64,000 nt of DNA from Dermatemys mawii (lineage: Eukaryota > Chordata > Testudines > Dermatemydidae), in the NCBI GenBank assembly GCA_007922305.1, contig ML677333.1, positions 16,204,676 through 16,268,675 on the forward strand, written 5' to 3'. The notes under the pieces are model-generated. The model worked only from the letters and a program-made list of their open reading frames with translations. It searched no databases and had not been told where the DNA came from. The translations under genes were made by a program, and so were the position numbers. Below are positions 23,585 to 34,256 of this stretch, piece by piece (position 1 is the first letter of the stretch; each line of letters opens with the position of its first letter).

Positions 23585-24010
23585 TCTACAAGGTGCTCAG
23601 TTACAGCCTATACCCCAATGTAACCGGGCCCTCCTCGGCTTCATCCACAAAATCAGCCGGAGACCACTTAAAGTGCTTGCACCAGTGCTCTTTCATTCTT
23701 TGTGCCAGTTCCAGCCATCTGCTATATACATTTTCTTCAGACCAACACCCTGGGGGACTGCTAACTTCCCCAGCCAGCTGAGATCTAGAGTCACATGCGC
23801 CTCCCTTTCCTGTGCCCCTCTTCTGCTTCCTCCCAGCCAGCTTTATATAGTCGGCTGGCTAATCAGGCCCGCAAGTGCCTTCTCTTGGGCAATTTGGGGT
23901 GGTCTCCGCTGCCAGCCCCAACTAATTCCCCTTTTATTGGAGCTGGGCGAAGAGGGGCCTGGCCTGGATCTCCTGGCCAGCACCCTCTTACAGCCAATAT
24001 TCAGTCCAAA
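23585..24010. repeat. Possible LTR-like sequence
   Basis: C-rich, with AGCTTTATATAGTCGGCTGGCTAATCAGG, a TATA-like promoter context of the kind seen in gypsy-type LTRs, and a CTCTTACAGCC end. No partner LTR, no target duplication and no coding domain. The 183-codon frame across it has no family motif. Confidence 0.3.
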
Positions 24011-24219
24011 AACATTTATAGGGGTTCTTAACAAGAAAATGCAGATAATTTAAGAACTTGATGGGAGAATGTAATTCCAAAAGTATTTTAATATAATCTC
24101 TAGTTTCATGCTAAGAAGAGGTTCACTGTATAGTCTACAACACCTAATTACAAAGGCTAAAGATTCTCTTCCTTTTGGTTCCTGTTAACGTAATGAGGGC
24201 CATGACCATGAGTTTTAAT

Positions 24220-24690
24220 TTGGCCTGGATAACAAGGGCCTGGATAGCAATCCTGGGCAGTCGATGAACCAGCCGTTGCAGGGGGCAAGCCCATGGCCCT
24301 TCCGCTTCTGCCCAAGGTCCCTCCCTTCCCCTTCCCTTCTGTCTTCCCATCTCCTCTGCAGGAGGCCCGAGCACACACACCCGCCACAGCCCCAGCCCCC
24401 AGCTGCTGCCCCAGGCTGCCCAACCCCCACAGCCTCAGAGCTCGTCCCCAGTCCTGGAACTCTGGGCAGTTTCCCAACCCCAGCCCCAGAGCATTGGTGG
24501 CTGGGCTGCATGGTTCCAGCACCTTGAGTCCTGGCAGCATGCTGGCCTGCCCCTGACCTGCGCTGCCTGGGCTAAGGAAGAGCAGGAACTAGGAAGGAAC
24601 TGCAGGAAAGGGCCTAGGGGTGGAGCATGGACGAGGCCACTCCAGGATGTTTGGGGAGGCACAGCCTCCCCCGGTCTATGATACCTGAAG
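24220..24690. repeat. GC-rich low-complexity repeat
   Basis: A C/G-rich patch (CCCAGCCCCCAGCTGCTGCC...) with several overlapping open frames on both strands caused by base composition. A similar patch lies at 41510-41640 (both have GGAGGC...CCTCCCC or CTGACCTCTCCCC runs). Probably a non-autonomous DNA transposon body; termini not found. Confidence 0.35.
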
Positions 24691-24792
24691 CCCATGACAG
24701 CAGTTTTAGTGGTTTGCACAGAGAAAATGTCTGGATCATAGAAATGCAACCTCTCCTGGGGCAGCAGGAAGCTGCAAAGGCTGCCCAGGAGA

Positions 24793-24912
24793 AGGATAGT
24801 TCAATGGCTATAACACTAGCCTGAGCTGTGGGAGACCTGGTTAAATTCCTACTCCCAACACAAACATCCTTGAGCAAGTCATTTAGTGTCTCTGGCCTGG
24901 CTCCACAGCAGG
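24793..24912 (+). repeat. MIR-type SINE with tRNA-like head
   Basis: Box A-like TAGTTCAATGGCTATAACAC, box B-like GGTTAAATTCC, then CTTGAGCAAGTCATTTAGTG, the MIR core. Head and core are in the expected order. Confidence 0.65.
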
Positions 24913-25379
24913 ACTTGGGCATCACAACACCTATCAAACTAGACAATCACAGGAACAACACTGCAATCCACAAAGCCTGAGTTAGGCACCAAGACTCCTT
25001 ACATAATGAACATGGAAAGATAGGCACCTAAGGCACAAAACCCAGCAAGCCACCTACAGGAGATGCCGATGAAAGGAGTGTGTCCTGAACTCTATCCCTC
25101 CCCATCGACAGGCACCAGAGTCTGGACTGCAGGGTGGGAAGGAATTATCTCTGCTAGGTACCCAGAGTCGGGAACTTCTCTGCTGGAGTCAGGTGGCTTA
25201 AGTGCTTACATAATTTCTTAGGTGCCTTCCTCATTCCACACAAAAAAGCTGGGGGAGGAACAGGTGGTGCTGTCCACCTTATAACTTTTCTCCCACCTTG
25301 ATGTAGACTGCTCTAAACACTGAGCTATGGGATAATGTGACATGGGGCTCCCTCAGTCTCTGCAACTGAAGCTATCCCA

Positions 25380-25735
25380 CTGTGTAGAAATACTTAAATA
25401 ATCATTGGAGCAGGGGGTCTGGGCCCTGGGTCTCCCACCTGCTAGGTGGATGAACTAACCACCAGAGCTATAAAGTTATTCTCTTTCTCTCTCTCTGGAC
25501 CAATGACTAAGTATTTATTTAATGTGGAACAGCTTCAGCAGGAGAGACTGAAGAAGCCTCACATTGTAATATCCCATAGTTCAGTGGTAAGAGCTCTCTT
25601 CTGATAGGATATGAACAGGGGTCTTCCCACCTTTCTGCCCAACAAATATACAAGGGAATTGAACCTGCATCCCACATATCCCAGGTGTGTGCTCTAACTG
25701 CTAGGATGGAAGTTAACCTCTTCATAATCATAACC
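25380..25735. repeat. Two tRNA-like SINE heads in opposite orientation
   Basis: At 25425-25480 the minus strand reads TAGCTCTGGTGGTTAGTTCA then GGTGGGAGACCCAGGGCCC. At 25566-25620 the plus strand reads ATAGTTCAGTGGTAAGAGCT, and the B-box-like GAATTGAACCTGC (25657-25670) is again on the minus strand. These are box A/box B tRNA-derived SINE sequences, too diverged to be tRNA genes. Confidence 0.4.
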
Positions 25736-26030
25736 TCTTCTGGCCAGATTTTGAATGGGACCAGATCTGTCAGATGGCCTCTGAGCGTGCCTACCATATC
25801 AGGCCCCATGAGTGAGATAGGCAGAGGAATGTCCAGTTCCTGGATCCCATGGTGGCTTAGGTGGAAGACAGGCATCCAGACACCAGGAGGGAGGCAGAAA
25901 TTTACATGTCCAAAGGCAGAAAGGTAAGCACCTAGGGAACTTTTACAGCAAGAACTTAGGCTCAGGGTACAGGGGTTGGTGGTAGCTGAGTAGGAGATTT
26001 GTGGATCACAGTGGTTCCTACATCCGGGAC
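25736..26030. other. Unassigned non-coding sequence
   Basis: No recognised feature. Confidence 0.35.
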
Positions 26031-26039
26031 TTAAGCGCC

Positions 26040-26170
26040 TAAGTATCTGGATCTGGGCCTCTGTGACTTAGTTCCCATCTGTAAGATGCAGATAATAAGC
26101 ACTGCCCTATCTCACAGGGATTCTGTGAAGATAAATACTTTAAAAGATTGTGAGGTACTCAGATATGACA
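26040..26170 (+). repeat. MIR-type SINE 3' part
   Basis: GACTTAGTTCCCATCTGTAA, then ATGCAGATAATAAGCACTGC, then CTATCTCACAGGGATTCTGT: the distal MIR sequence in order. Confidence 0.65.
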
Positions 26171-27256
26171 GTGAGAGTGGCTATATAATTGACTTAGATA
26201 TATGTTGACTAGTGTAGCCCATATGCCCAGCACTTCCCAGTCAGTCCCATTCCCCAACAACACATGAAGGGGTTTTTTTCTCCTTTAAATCCAAATCTTT
26301 TTTTTAAACAGACATCTGAGTTCTAGACCAAAATGGTTTGGATAAGCTTAAGAAAAGTGTGGGAAACCAGTGGTCCAGAACGGAATCTCTGTGGTTAAAA
26401 CATTTGGATGCTTATTTTAACTGATTGTGGTAATCTATATTTTTAAAGGAGTTAAGTGATCTCTCTGGGTCTTATATCACATTCCATACAATCTCTCTTG
26501 TTGCTAAATGAACTGTAAGTCAACAAGATACAGAATCAGAGGTCTCTTTCTGGCAGAACAGACATTTAGGTGTTTAGCATACAATTAGCATGTACTTTTG
26601 ATTAATTAGATACAGCTAAATGATGGGGTTGCAACCTTTTTACTGGCTATTAAAACTTGGAATGAACTGAAATGACCACTCTTTGAAGTGATAACTTCCA
26701 ATAAAGAGAATAGAAAGACTAAGCATGAGTTCAGAGAGATTAATAACAATAGGGGAACACTGACCCTTTGCACATCACTGAGAACAATACTCACATGGCT
26801 TGGGACATTGAAATAAAAACTCAAGGCAAAAAAGTACCTTTTCTGCATCATATTATTAAACAGAATTACATTTAATATATAAAACTAACAGGTGCAAATA
26901 GACAGACGGCCTGCAAGATCCTGCTTATTAGATAGATTTATAATGCAATACCACCACCCACTTATCCCAATGGGAATGAGGCCCCAATGTCTAGGCACTA
27001 TACAAGCACATACTCTGGTGACTGGAACATTAGACAGACAACTGCTAATCTGAAGCTGAATTGAAATTTATAAAAATTACAAAGCTCTTTCTGATTCCCA
27101 CATAATGTGCAGACCCAATAACGTAAGATATGATATTTTAAAATGGTATTTTAAAATCAGTGTCACTTTCATTTACAAGGCATACCAAGTATTGAGTTCA
27201 GATTTCTGTTTCCCATGAAAGTCTGAGAATTTCACTACGTGTCAATGGGAACCCAG
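26171..27256. other. Mostly unassigned non-coding sequence
   Basis: About 26940-27015 (GAGGCCCCAATGTCTAGGCAC) resembles a SINE segment. Otherwise nothing is recognised. Confidence 0.35.
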
Positions 27257-27940
27257 CTGCTGCACATAGGCGTGCGCAGCACATTTCATTAGGGTGCGCA
27301 CCCAGGGAGTCCTGCCCTAGCCCCACCCCCATCCACTCTCTCCCACTTCCCGCCTCCTGACTGCCCCCCTCAAAACTCCCAACCCCCCCACTTCTTGTCC
27401 CCTGACTGCCCCTTCCAGAGACCCTTTACCCCTAATCACCCCACAAAACTCCACCCCCTACCCAACTCCCCTGCTCCCTGTCCCAACTGCCCTGACCCCA
27501 ATCCATCCCCCACCCTCTGACTCCCACGCCCCATCCAATTCCTGCTCCCTGACTGTCCCCTCCAGAGACCCCCCTGCTCCTAACCACCACCCCGGAACTC
27601 CACCCCCAATCCAACCGACCCTGCTCCCTGTCTCCTGACTGTCCCCACCCATTACCCAACCCCTTGGCACTGGCCTCCTTACCAGGAGGCTACTAGAAGT
27701 GTTTGGCTCAGCACGGAGCCAGGCATGCTGCCCTGTGAGAGCGTGCAGCCCTGCCCCCACACAGAGAGCTGCCCTTGCAGCAGCATGGCTCCGGGGGAGA
27801 GGGGGGAGTGTGTCTGGCTCCGCGCAAAGCCAAGGATGCTGACCCACGGGAGGGTGCGCCCGTCCCCCAGAGCTCTGCCCTGCATTAGGGTGTGCCTGGG
27901 CACACCCGGCACACCCCGTGTGGATGCCTATGCTGCTGCA
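27257..27940. mobile_element. C-rich hAT-type MITE with perfect 8-bp TSD
   Basis: The element 27265-27932 (668 bp) starts CATAGGC and ends GCCTATG. It is flanked by CTGCTGCA at 27257-27264 and again at 27933-27940, an exact 8-bp duplication as hAT transposases make. The interior is strongly strand-asymmetric (C-rich on plus) and built of imperfect tandem units around CCTGACTGCCCC and CCAGAGACCC; inner flanks repeat CATTAGGGTGCGCAC / CATTAGGGTGTGCC. No transposase; the open frames are composition artefacts. The intact duplication suggests a fairly recent insertion. Confidence 0.85.
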
Positions 27941-28558
27941 TATTGCTGACTGTCATCTTTTTTACATAGGAATAAATACAAGGAAATGAATGCTGTACCA
28001 AAATTAAGAAATCTCATTGTCGGTTACTGATACACAACCAAATTAACATGTTTTATAAGTAATTAACATATAATTTTGAGATCAATTTCTGTACAATGTA
28101 TGATAGAAATTATTAGCACTGTATAGTTTGTAATTCAGATTTCACAGCTATTTTAAAACAGAAGATTCTACAGGAGATGAAACCTTTCCTGGTGCTATGA
28201 CAAATAAAGAGCTGCTGTCCATTAAACATCTGAAATTCCTTCTGCTACTAGGATCCATTAAGAGGTCAAAGACTGATGGATAGAACACCAGATTACTTCT
28301 CTCCCTGTTATTTGGGCCCCAAAGCAGCGAAGTGCTTGAGAAAATGCTTAACTTTAGGAATCTGCTTAAATCAATCCCCTATTCAGAAAGCATCTGAGCT
28401 CACGTTAGAGTATTTTGCTGAACTAGCGTCTTGGTTCCTCTAGGGGATGACTGGAGCAAACTGAATGTATTATCTAGGAGGGAAAAGCTGCTATAATTGC
28501 CCATGTTTTACTTACGGTGTAAATACATTCCCATTCTCTAAGCAGTCAAATTGGCATC
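27941..28558. other. Unassigned non-coding sequence
   Basis: No recognised feature. Confidence 0.4.
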
Positions 28559-28658
28559 TTTTGTGAGATCTTTAGTTAGTCTTTAAGGTGCCACAGGACT
28601 CTTTGTCACTTCTGCAATTCCAGACTAACACAGCTACCCCTCTGATTTTTGTGAGATC
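28559..28658 (+). mobile_element. Short 5'-truncated PLE tail with perfect 12-bp TSD
   Basis: Only 76 bp of PLE 3' tail (28571-28646: TTTAGTTAGTCTTTAAGGTG to CTACCCCTCTGA) is present, flanked by TTTTGTGAGATC at 28559-28570 and 28647-28658. Its size and direct repeats show the 3' end of the element from plain target-primed insertion with heavy 5' truncation. Confidence 0.85.
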
Positions 28659-29869
28659 GACATTCACTTAAAATGAAAAGAAATTTTTATAATTGTATAC
28701 TTAAGGGGGGAATTCATGTCTCACATTTTATGAGTTTTCTCTTGTTTCATCTTTATAACATGTTTCTCTTTTGTCCTTCATCCTATTTCAGAGGCCCATG
28801 AGGCTGTGGTTTTATAATTTTTATAAAGGCTTTACAACTCCTGTTCTACTTTCAGCCCTAGCGTGAGCACTATTTAATTGGAAATGTAGCTGAGGTAGTG
28901 GATATTCAGCTCTCATTTGTGCATAAATAGGTGATTGGGTAACCAAACCAAAAGCAGGTAATATGTTAGTGCCTTAGGGAATCTGTGGTGAAAAACATTT
29001 CCAATCTAACCCAGCTCCAGTTCAGAGCCTCTTTCTATTTCTCTGTTCCTCTTACAACCATTCGTTCCATAGCTTTTCAACGGCTCTTTATAATGTACAT
29101 GTGTATACTTAAGTATGTGTTAGCACATTTTAAACACCTCAGTGTTACACTGTGCTGTACATTCAATACTTCATTAAAACTGCAACCAAAAAAGCTAGCA
29201 ATAAAAATTTACAAATTAGTTAAGTTCAGAAGATTCTGTTTGCTCATATAGCACAAACAAATGTACAGTTAAAAAAAACAACCCTCTTCCCCCTAGCAAC
29301 TATCCAAGTCATTTAAATGCAAATTGGATCCTTCATTAGCAGATTTACAAGCATTCAAAGCAAAGCACATATTTCATTCTGTGTGATGTAGCTAATAGCA
29401 TTTTGTAGTAAAAAGACTGCTTTTGCAAAAAAGTGTTTTGGATCAACAGGAGCCAATTGTCTCTCCTAGGAGAATATGTGTGGCTCCCATTGAAGTGAGG
29501 AAAGTCTTTGCATGCATCTGAAGGCTGAATTTGTTTCTCTTTTATCACTCACTCTGTCATTCAGATGCACAGTTCATTAGTGAAGGGACCATATCAATGA
29601 GTTTGGCCTTGTGCCAGAGAAACTCTTGAGCAGGTGAAAATTGTTGTAGTTCCACTTACTTCAAAAGAATACACCAATTTATACCAGCTCTGAATTGAGC
29701 CCATAGTCCCTGACCTTAAGTTCACAACCTGAGGCCCCAGTACTGCAATAGGATGTACATGCATACTTGAGACCACGTGGAGCTTCACTGGTGTCAATGG
29801 AGCTCCACACAGCCATGATTATCTGCTTGTAAGGAACTAGTTGCAGGACAGGGTGCTAATAAAGTGCAT
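28659..29869. other. Unassigned non-coding sequence
   Basis: About 29640-29810 contains a SINE-like patch (AATTTATACCAGCTC, GGTGTCAATGGAGCTCC). Otherwise unassigned. Confidence 0.35.
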
Positions 29870-30082
29870 TTCACAATAGTAATCAGAGGGGTAGCCGTGT
29901 TAGTCTGGAATTGCAGAAGTGACAAAGAGTCCTGTGGCACCTTAAAGACTAACTAAAGTATTAGAGCATAAGCTTTCGTGGATGTATCGGACGAAGTGGG
30001 TATTAGCCCACGAAAGCTTATGCTCTAATACTTTAGTTAGTCTTTAAGGTGCCACAGGACTCTTTGTCACTTCACGATAGTA
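29870..30082. mobile_element. Fold-back PLE insertion with 12-bp TSD
   Basis: Element 29882-30070. The minus arm (29882 to about 29981) covers the PLE tail back to CCACGAAAG. The plus arm (about 29981-30070) covers the ribozyme-like core and tail up to TTTGTCAC. The halves can form a very stable hairpin. Flanks are TTCACAATAGTA (29870-29881) and TTCACGATAGTA (30071-30082), one mismatch. The plus arm stops at GTCAC|TTC, where the element and duplication share TTC. Confidence 0.85.
29981..30035 (+). ncRNA. Hammerhead-ribozyme-like motif, decayed (PLE)
   Basis: CGGACGA (29988-29994) in place of CTGATGA, stem II GTGGG/CCCAC, GAAA (30012-30015), stem III GC-TTAT-GC, then TC. U4 is G and U7 is C, so activity is not expected, though the architecture is complete. 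Confidence 0.5.
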
Positions 30083-30091
30083 CTGTATTAT

Positions 30092-30504
30092 AAAAGTAAA
30101 GTAGAAGCTAATACCCACTTCGTCCGATGCATGCAAATTTGACACAATCAATTTGGGACTGAATAGAGATTTTGAATGGCTAGCTAACTACAAGAGCAGT
30201 TTCTCTTCTCTCACTGTTCACACCTCCAGTTCAGCTGCTAGAGGAATACCTCACCCTCCCTGATTAGAGATACAGCTGGTTCAGCCTCATTGGACCCACT
30301 CTGTTATCTTTAACCTGGTTCTTGCCTACCTATTTATACCTGCCCCGGATACTTCCACTGCATGCCTCCGACGAAGTGGGTATTAGCCCACAAAAGCTTA
30401 TGCTCTAATACCTTAGTTAGTCTTTAAGGTGCCACAGGACTCTTTGTCACTTCTGCAATTCCAGACTAACATGGCTACCCCTCTGATTCTTGAAAAGTAA
30501 AGTA
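30092..30504. mobile_element. Fold-back PLE insertion with perfect 12-bp TSD
   Basis: AAAAGTAAAGTA occurs at 30092-30103 and 30493-30504. Between them a short minus arm (about 30107-30134, first half of the ribozyme-like core) is joined at a shared GCA to a plus arm. The plus arm holds the last endonuclease codons, the stretch CCTCACCCTCCCTGATTAG, the 3' UTR and the full tail ending CTACCCCTCTGAT. The neighbouring PLE duplication ends only 9 bases to the left. Confidence 0.85.
30358..30415 (+). ncRNA. Hammerhead-ribozyme-like motif, inactive (PLE)
   Basis: CCGACGA at 30368-30374, stem II GTGGG/CCCAC, then AAAA instead of GAAA (the invariant G12 at 30392 is A), stem III GC-TTAT-GC. Two essential positions are changed. 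Confidence 0.5.
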
Positions 30505-31322
30505 ATTAGTGAACAGGAGGCAAAGCTGACCAAGGGCCAGATGCTCTACCCTGACTCATGTTGTATTGTACTTTCCTCTACAAATTGTTACACTGAACTC
30601 AATGGGGCTACTTGGAGAGTCAGGTGCTATCCAAATCTGAGTGAGGTTATCTGGAGCTGACTCTTCGTTTGCCATTTTTTAATAGAACTGTGCACACAAG
30701 AAAAAAAATAGTATACACGGGAAATTAAACTGGTAACGTGGAACTTTTTCCCTGTCAGTGGGGGATACACAGATGAAAACTGTATTTTTTCAGTTGCAAT
30801 AATGAATTTCACTGCCAGCAAAAACGCATTTCACTGTCAGGACAGCAGATCTGCGAGACCCTTTCCCTGTGAAAAGAAAGTAGAGTCACAGTGAAGAGGG
30901 GTAAGTGCATGCATGCATGTGTTTGGGAGGGTCTAGAACAAAGAGACACTACAAGACAAAGGGCAAGTCAGCTTGTTGTATAGAATGTCACAATGGGAAG
31001 ACTGTGTGGATGAAGAGCAAATCAAAAGTAAATCCTCAGACAGAGGTACAAAACAGAGTTAAAAGAGCATTTGTTTCAGCAGACTGTATCGCTGTATACA
31101 GACTATATCACTTTATACAGACTGTATCACTTTGTATTTTCTTGTTTTGATGGGTACACATATCCCTGGAGGTACACAGAGGTCTTCCAGGGGGTACGTC
31201 AACTCATCTAGATATTTGCCTAGTTTTATAACAGGCTACATAAAAAGCACTAGCAAAGTCAGTACAAACCAAAATCTCATACAGACAATAACTTGTTTAT
31301 ACTGTTCTTTATATTATATTGG
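30505..31322. other. Unassigned non-coding sequence
   Basis: About 31085-31130 contains a triplicated CAGACTGTATC(A/G)CT motif (near 31080, 31099, 31117). No gene. Confidence 0.4.
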
Positions 31323-31548
31323 TGTTTCTCAACCTGGAGGGCGGGCTGCAATTTATTTTATGATTATATGATAAAAATGAGAAAGCAAGCAGTTTTTCAG
31401 TAATAGCGTGCTGTGACACTTCTGTATTTTTATGCCTGCTTTTTGTAAGCAAGTAGTTTTGAAGTGAGATGAAATTTGAGGTATGCAAGACAAAGCAGCC
31501 ATCTGAGAGGGGTACCATAGTCTGGAAAGTTTGAGGACCACTGGAATA
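31323..31548. mobile_element. hAT-like MITE, diverged
   Basis: Starts TGTTTCTCAACCTGGAGGGCGGG and ends GGAAAGTTTGAGGACCACTG, the paired 'TTCTCAA...TTTGAGGACCACTG' termini of a hAT group also seen at 46739. The body is AT-rich. A target duplication is not clear. Confidence 0.55.
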
Positions 31549-33344
31549 GAAGCAGCGACAACAGCAGAGAGAACGTGGACTAGGGCAGCTACAGGCAGTG
31601 TGTATCCCTTGTATTGCAAAGCACCAGGGGAAAGTGTCTGTTATTGTATATTTCATCGTTAGGCCTAGCTTCTCTGCTGGGTCAGCCAGAGATCTTCCCT
31701 TTCCTTTGTTAGGGGTCAGGGAGGAGGGGAAAATGAACACATATTTGCTCCCATACCTTGTAGATGGGAAAGATGGGGCATGCTGGGGTCTTCTTCCCAC
31801 ATAGGTTAGGAGAAGGAGCACTGGACTAAGGTCCATTTCCTTTCACTTCCCTGGTGAGGAGAAATTCTGATCTCTAGAGCCCTATGTGGATACAAAATTT
31901 ATATACATAGACATAAAGAGCTCTTGGCCCTGTGTCCTTCTGTCTCTGCATATCCCGTACATGGCACACCACGTATTATTCTGGCATATATGTTCCATTA
32001 TAATCACATCTGTGTCGCTCTGTGTGTTCCTTTAGTATTCAGGGCAAGAGCTCTTGGAGTTGCAAAATAATCCCCAGGTGTAGGATCATTTTCCCCCACA
32101 GATACATTCTTTGGGGAGACCCCTCCATGTACAGAAGTGAGGAAGGGTTTGCTACCTCTTCAGCAGCGGATAGCTACTAGAGAGGATGGGCTAGGAGAGA
32201 TCCATGTGGTGTCTGCTCGAACCTCATAGTGATTCCCCAGAAAAAATAGAACAGTCTCAGGATCCCAGAAATCTTCTACCAGAGGGAGTGCCTGGAAATG
32301 GACTAGTAGGTCCACGTCATCTGTGGAGATGGCCCTGGCCACACCTGATCATGCACAAGGTTTGTGGAGAGGCATCATGCCCTGTTCTGAGGGGAGAGGG
32401 AATAAGTCTGCTCCTTTCAACAGAACTGCCTGAGGAGCTCTGTGAGGGCACACCTGCAAAGCTGGGAAGATTTAATTTGCTGTCTTACCACCACATACAG
32501 CCTGGGTTGCATGGCAATTGTCATGCTCCAGTTCCCGGTCTCTGGGAAGCCTGTTTTTTCCTGGCTTCTACAGCTCTACTCAATAGATGGTTAAATATCA
32601 GTGGGAAACAGACACTCCCAACCTGAGCAGAATGGCTGGCAAGCCTAACAGTCTAAGAACAAAGCAGCCAACATCCTCCCTCCGGAGACCAAACACATTT
32701 TGTCTGTGACATGCTTAGTCTCCATCTGCTTAGGAAAGGGAAAATTCCCCATATGGCAGTGCATTGGGCTACCAAGACAATAGATAGACTGACTCCACAA
32801 TGCACAATTGAATGTTAAGTAACTTAAGTCAGCTTTAATGGATATAGCATATGCATGCTTTGTGAATGCGAAATATGTACAGCCTGATTATGTTGCTCTA
32901 TTTTTGTGCTATTAATGGTGAGTCATTAATCACTCACTGGTTCACAATTATTTTGGTTAATCTCACTGATAATTCCCTGAATAATGTGCTTCTTAAATTC
33001 TAGATTTAGGAACAAAATTAAAAGCACACCCATTTGTGCCGTACGGCACTAAATTTTCACATCTACACAAAGGAATTTATTATACTCTCAATAGTAATCT
33101 CCAAAAGTAGTCCCATATATAATTTGCTGGACATTTTGGCAGCTAGGAGTAATTAAGATCCTACTGTTTGTTGTTGACATAATACAGGTTTAATCTGAGG
33201 TCAAAAAGGAAAGCAGTAATGATACTCAACTAACCTGTTGTTCATGTGACACAAAAGCTATACATACCATTCATAGTTCTGTTGCTTTATTAAAAAAAAA
33301 GAACCCTTCCAGCTATGGAAGAGCTGCAATGGCCCAAAAGGATC
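31549..33344. other. Unassigned non-coding sequence
   Basis: No recognised repeat over most of 1.8 kb. Frames at 31309-31836 (minus) and 32204-32626 (plus) have no family motif and no splice context that I trust. Confidence 0.4.
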
Positions 33345-33450
33345 ATCTTGTGATGAAAGATGCAGGATTGAGAGTCCTGACTCCTGGCTTCCATTCCCAG
33401 CTCTGCCACAAACTTGTGTGACCTTGATCATTTTGCTTATTCTTTCTGGG
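33345..33450 (+). repeat. MIR-type SINE fragment
   Basis: GAGAGTCCTGACTCCTGGCTTCCATTCCCAGCTCTGCCACAAAC-type core (33370-33414), followed by TTGTGTGACCTTGATCA. Confidence 0.65.
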
Positions 33451-33614
33451 CTGGATTCTTAGCCTTGTTCAGTTTGCTTTGCACTATTCAGGTGGAATGA
33501 GGCACATTTAAAATGATTTAAACTGACTAGCTGAGAATTCCCTTTGCATACGGCAAAGTTCAATCGTGTGTTTAACTACTTACGATAAACTAGCTGTTCA
33601 ATCTTGTGTTTAGC

Positions 33615-33740
33615 TGTGACACTCTTGGTACCTTTCCAAGACCTCAAGAAGAGCTCTGCATGGCTTGAAAGCTGATCTCTCTCACCAACAGAAGTTGGTC
33701 CAATAAAAGATACTACTTCACCTGCCTTGTCTCTTTGTAT
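33615..33740 (+). mobile_element. Second PLE-type tail (subfamily C) with hammerhead-like core
   Basis: Contains CAAGAAGAGCTCT, then GGCTTGAAAGCTGATCTCTC, then CACCAACAGAAGTTGGTCCA and ATAAAAGATACTACTTCACC. The order (CTGANGA-like block, a GAGCTC-type stem II, GAAA, short stem III) parallels the hammerhead region of the other PLEs here with different sequence. CTCAAGA replaces CTGATGA. The assignment to PLE rests on this parallel and on memory of this tail in reptile genomes. Confidence 0.45.
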
Positions 33741-34099
33741 ATGGGTCAGTTCTATCCCTTCTTCCTAGACCCTTCCTAGACCCTTGATAGAGAGGGTGGC
33801 AAGAGCACTATCATTTCCCCCTTCATTGTGCAGCTGATACTTTGTGACCAGTAAGGAGCTCTCACTGACTGAGGGAAATTGCAGAGGGAGATATTTTGAT
33901 GGAGAAATGTTTCTCTGTGACTGTGAGGAATGGGAGGACAGCGGGTGGATGGAAAATGTAAATAGGCCATGCCATCACTACTGCAGCAGTACCAGCTATC
34001 CATGTTTAAGGAATAGCAGCAGGGAACCACTGCACTTTGTTGGGCTGCCACATCAGAAAGCCTGTGGTATTGGCTACATGGAGACATTTTAGTTTCCTG
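33741..34099. other. Unassigned non-coding sequence
   Basis: No recognised feature. Confidence 0.35.
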
Positions 34100-34256
34100 T
34101 CTGTAAATAACTTGTTCCTCCGCTTAAGTATCAGTATGTTAGGAAAAACATTTCTTAATACGTAACCTAAGTTTTGCTGACTGCAAACTAAGCCCATTAC
34201 TTCTTGTCCTACTTTCAGTGGACATGGAGAACAATTGATTATCAGTCTCTTTATAA

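Noticed and set aside
23502..24053. 183-codon plus-strand open frame
   Set aside because: No domain, odd proline/leucine/serine composition that follows C-rich DNA, and it overlaps an LTR-like repeat; no splice or start context.
24157..24946. Overlapping frames on both strands in GC-rich DNA
   Set aside because: Several frames are open at once because stop codons are rare in GC-rich sequence; no motif.
25566..25670. tRNA gene
   Set aside because: Box A- and B-like motifs are present, but on opposite strands or in SINE context; no complete cloverleaf or anticodon arm could be drawn.
29882..30070. CRISPR-like or microRNA hairpin reading of the inverted repeats
   Set aside because: The arms are PLE tail sequence flanked by target duplications, which explains the hairpin fully.
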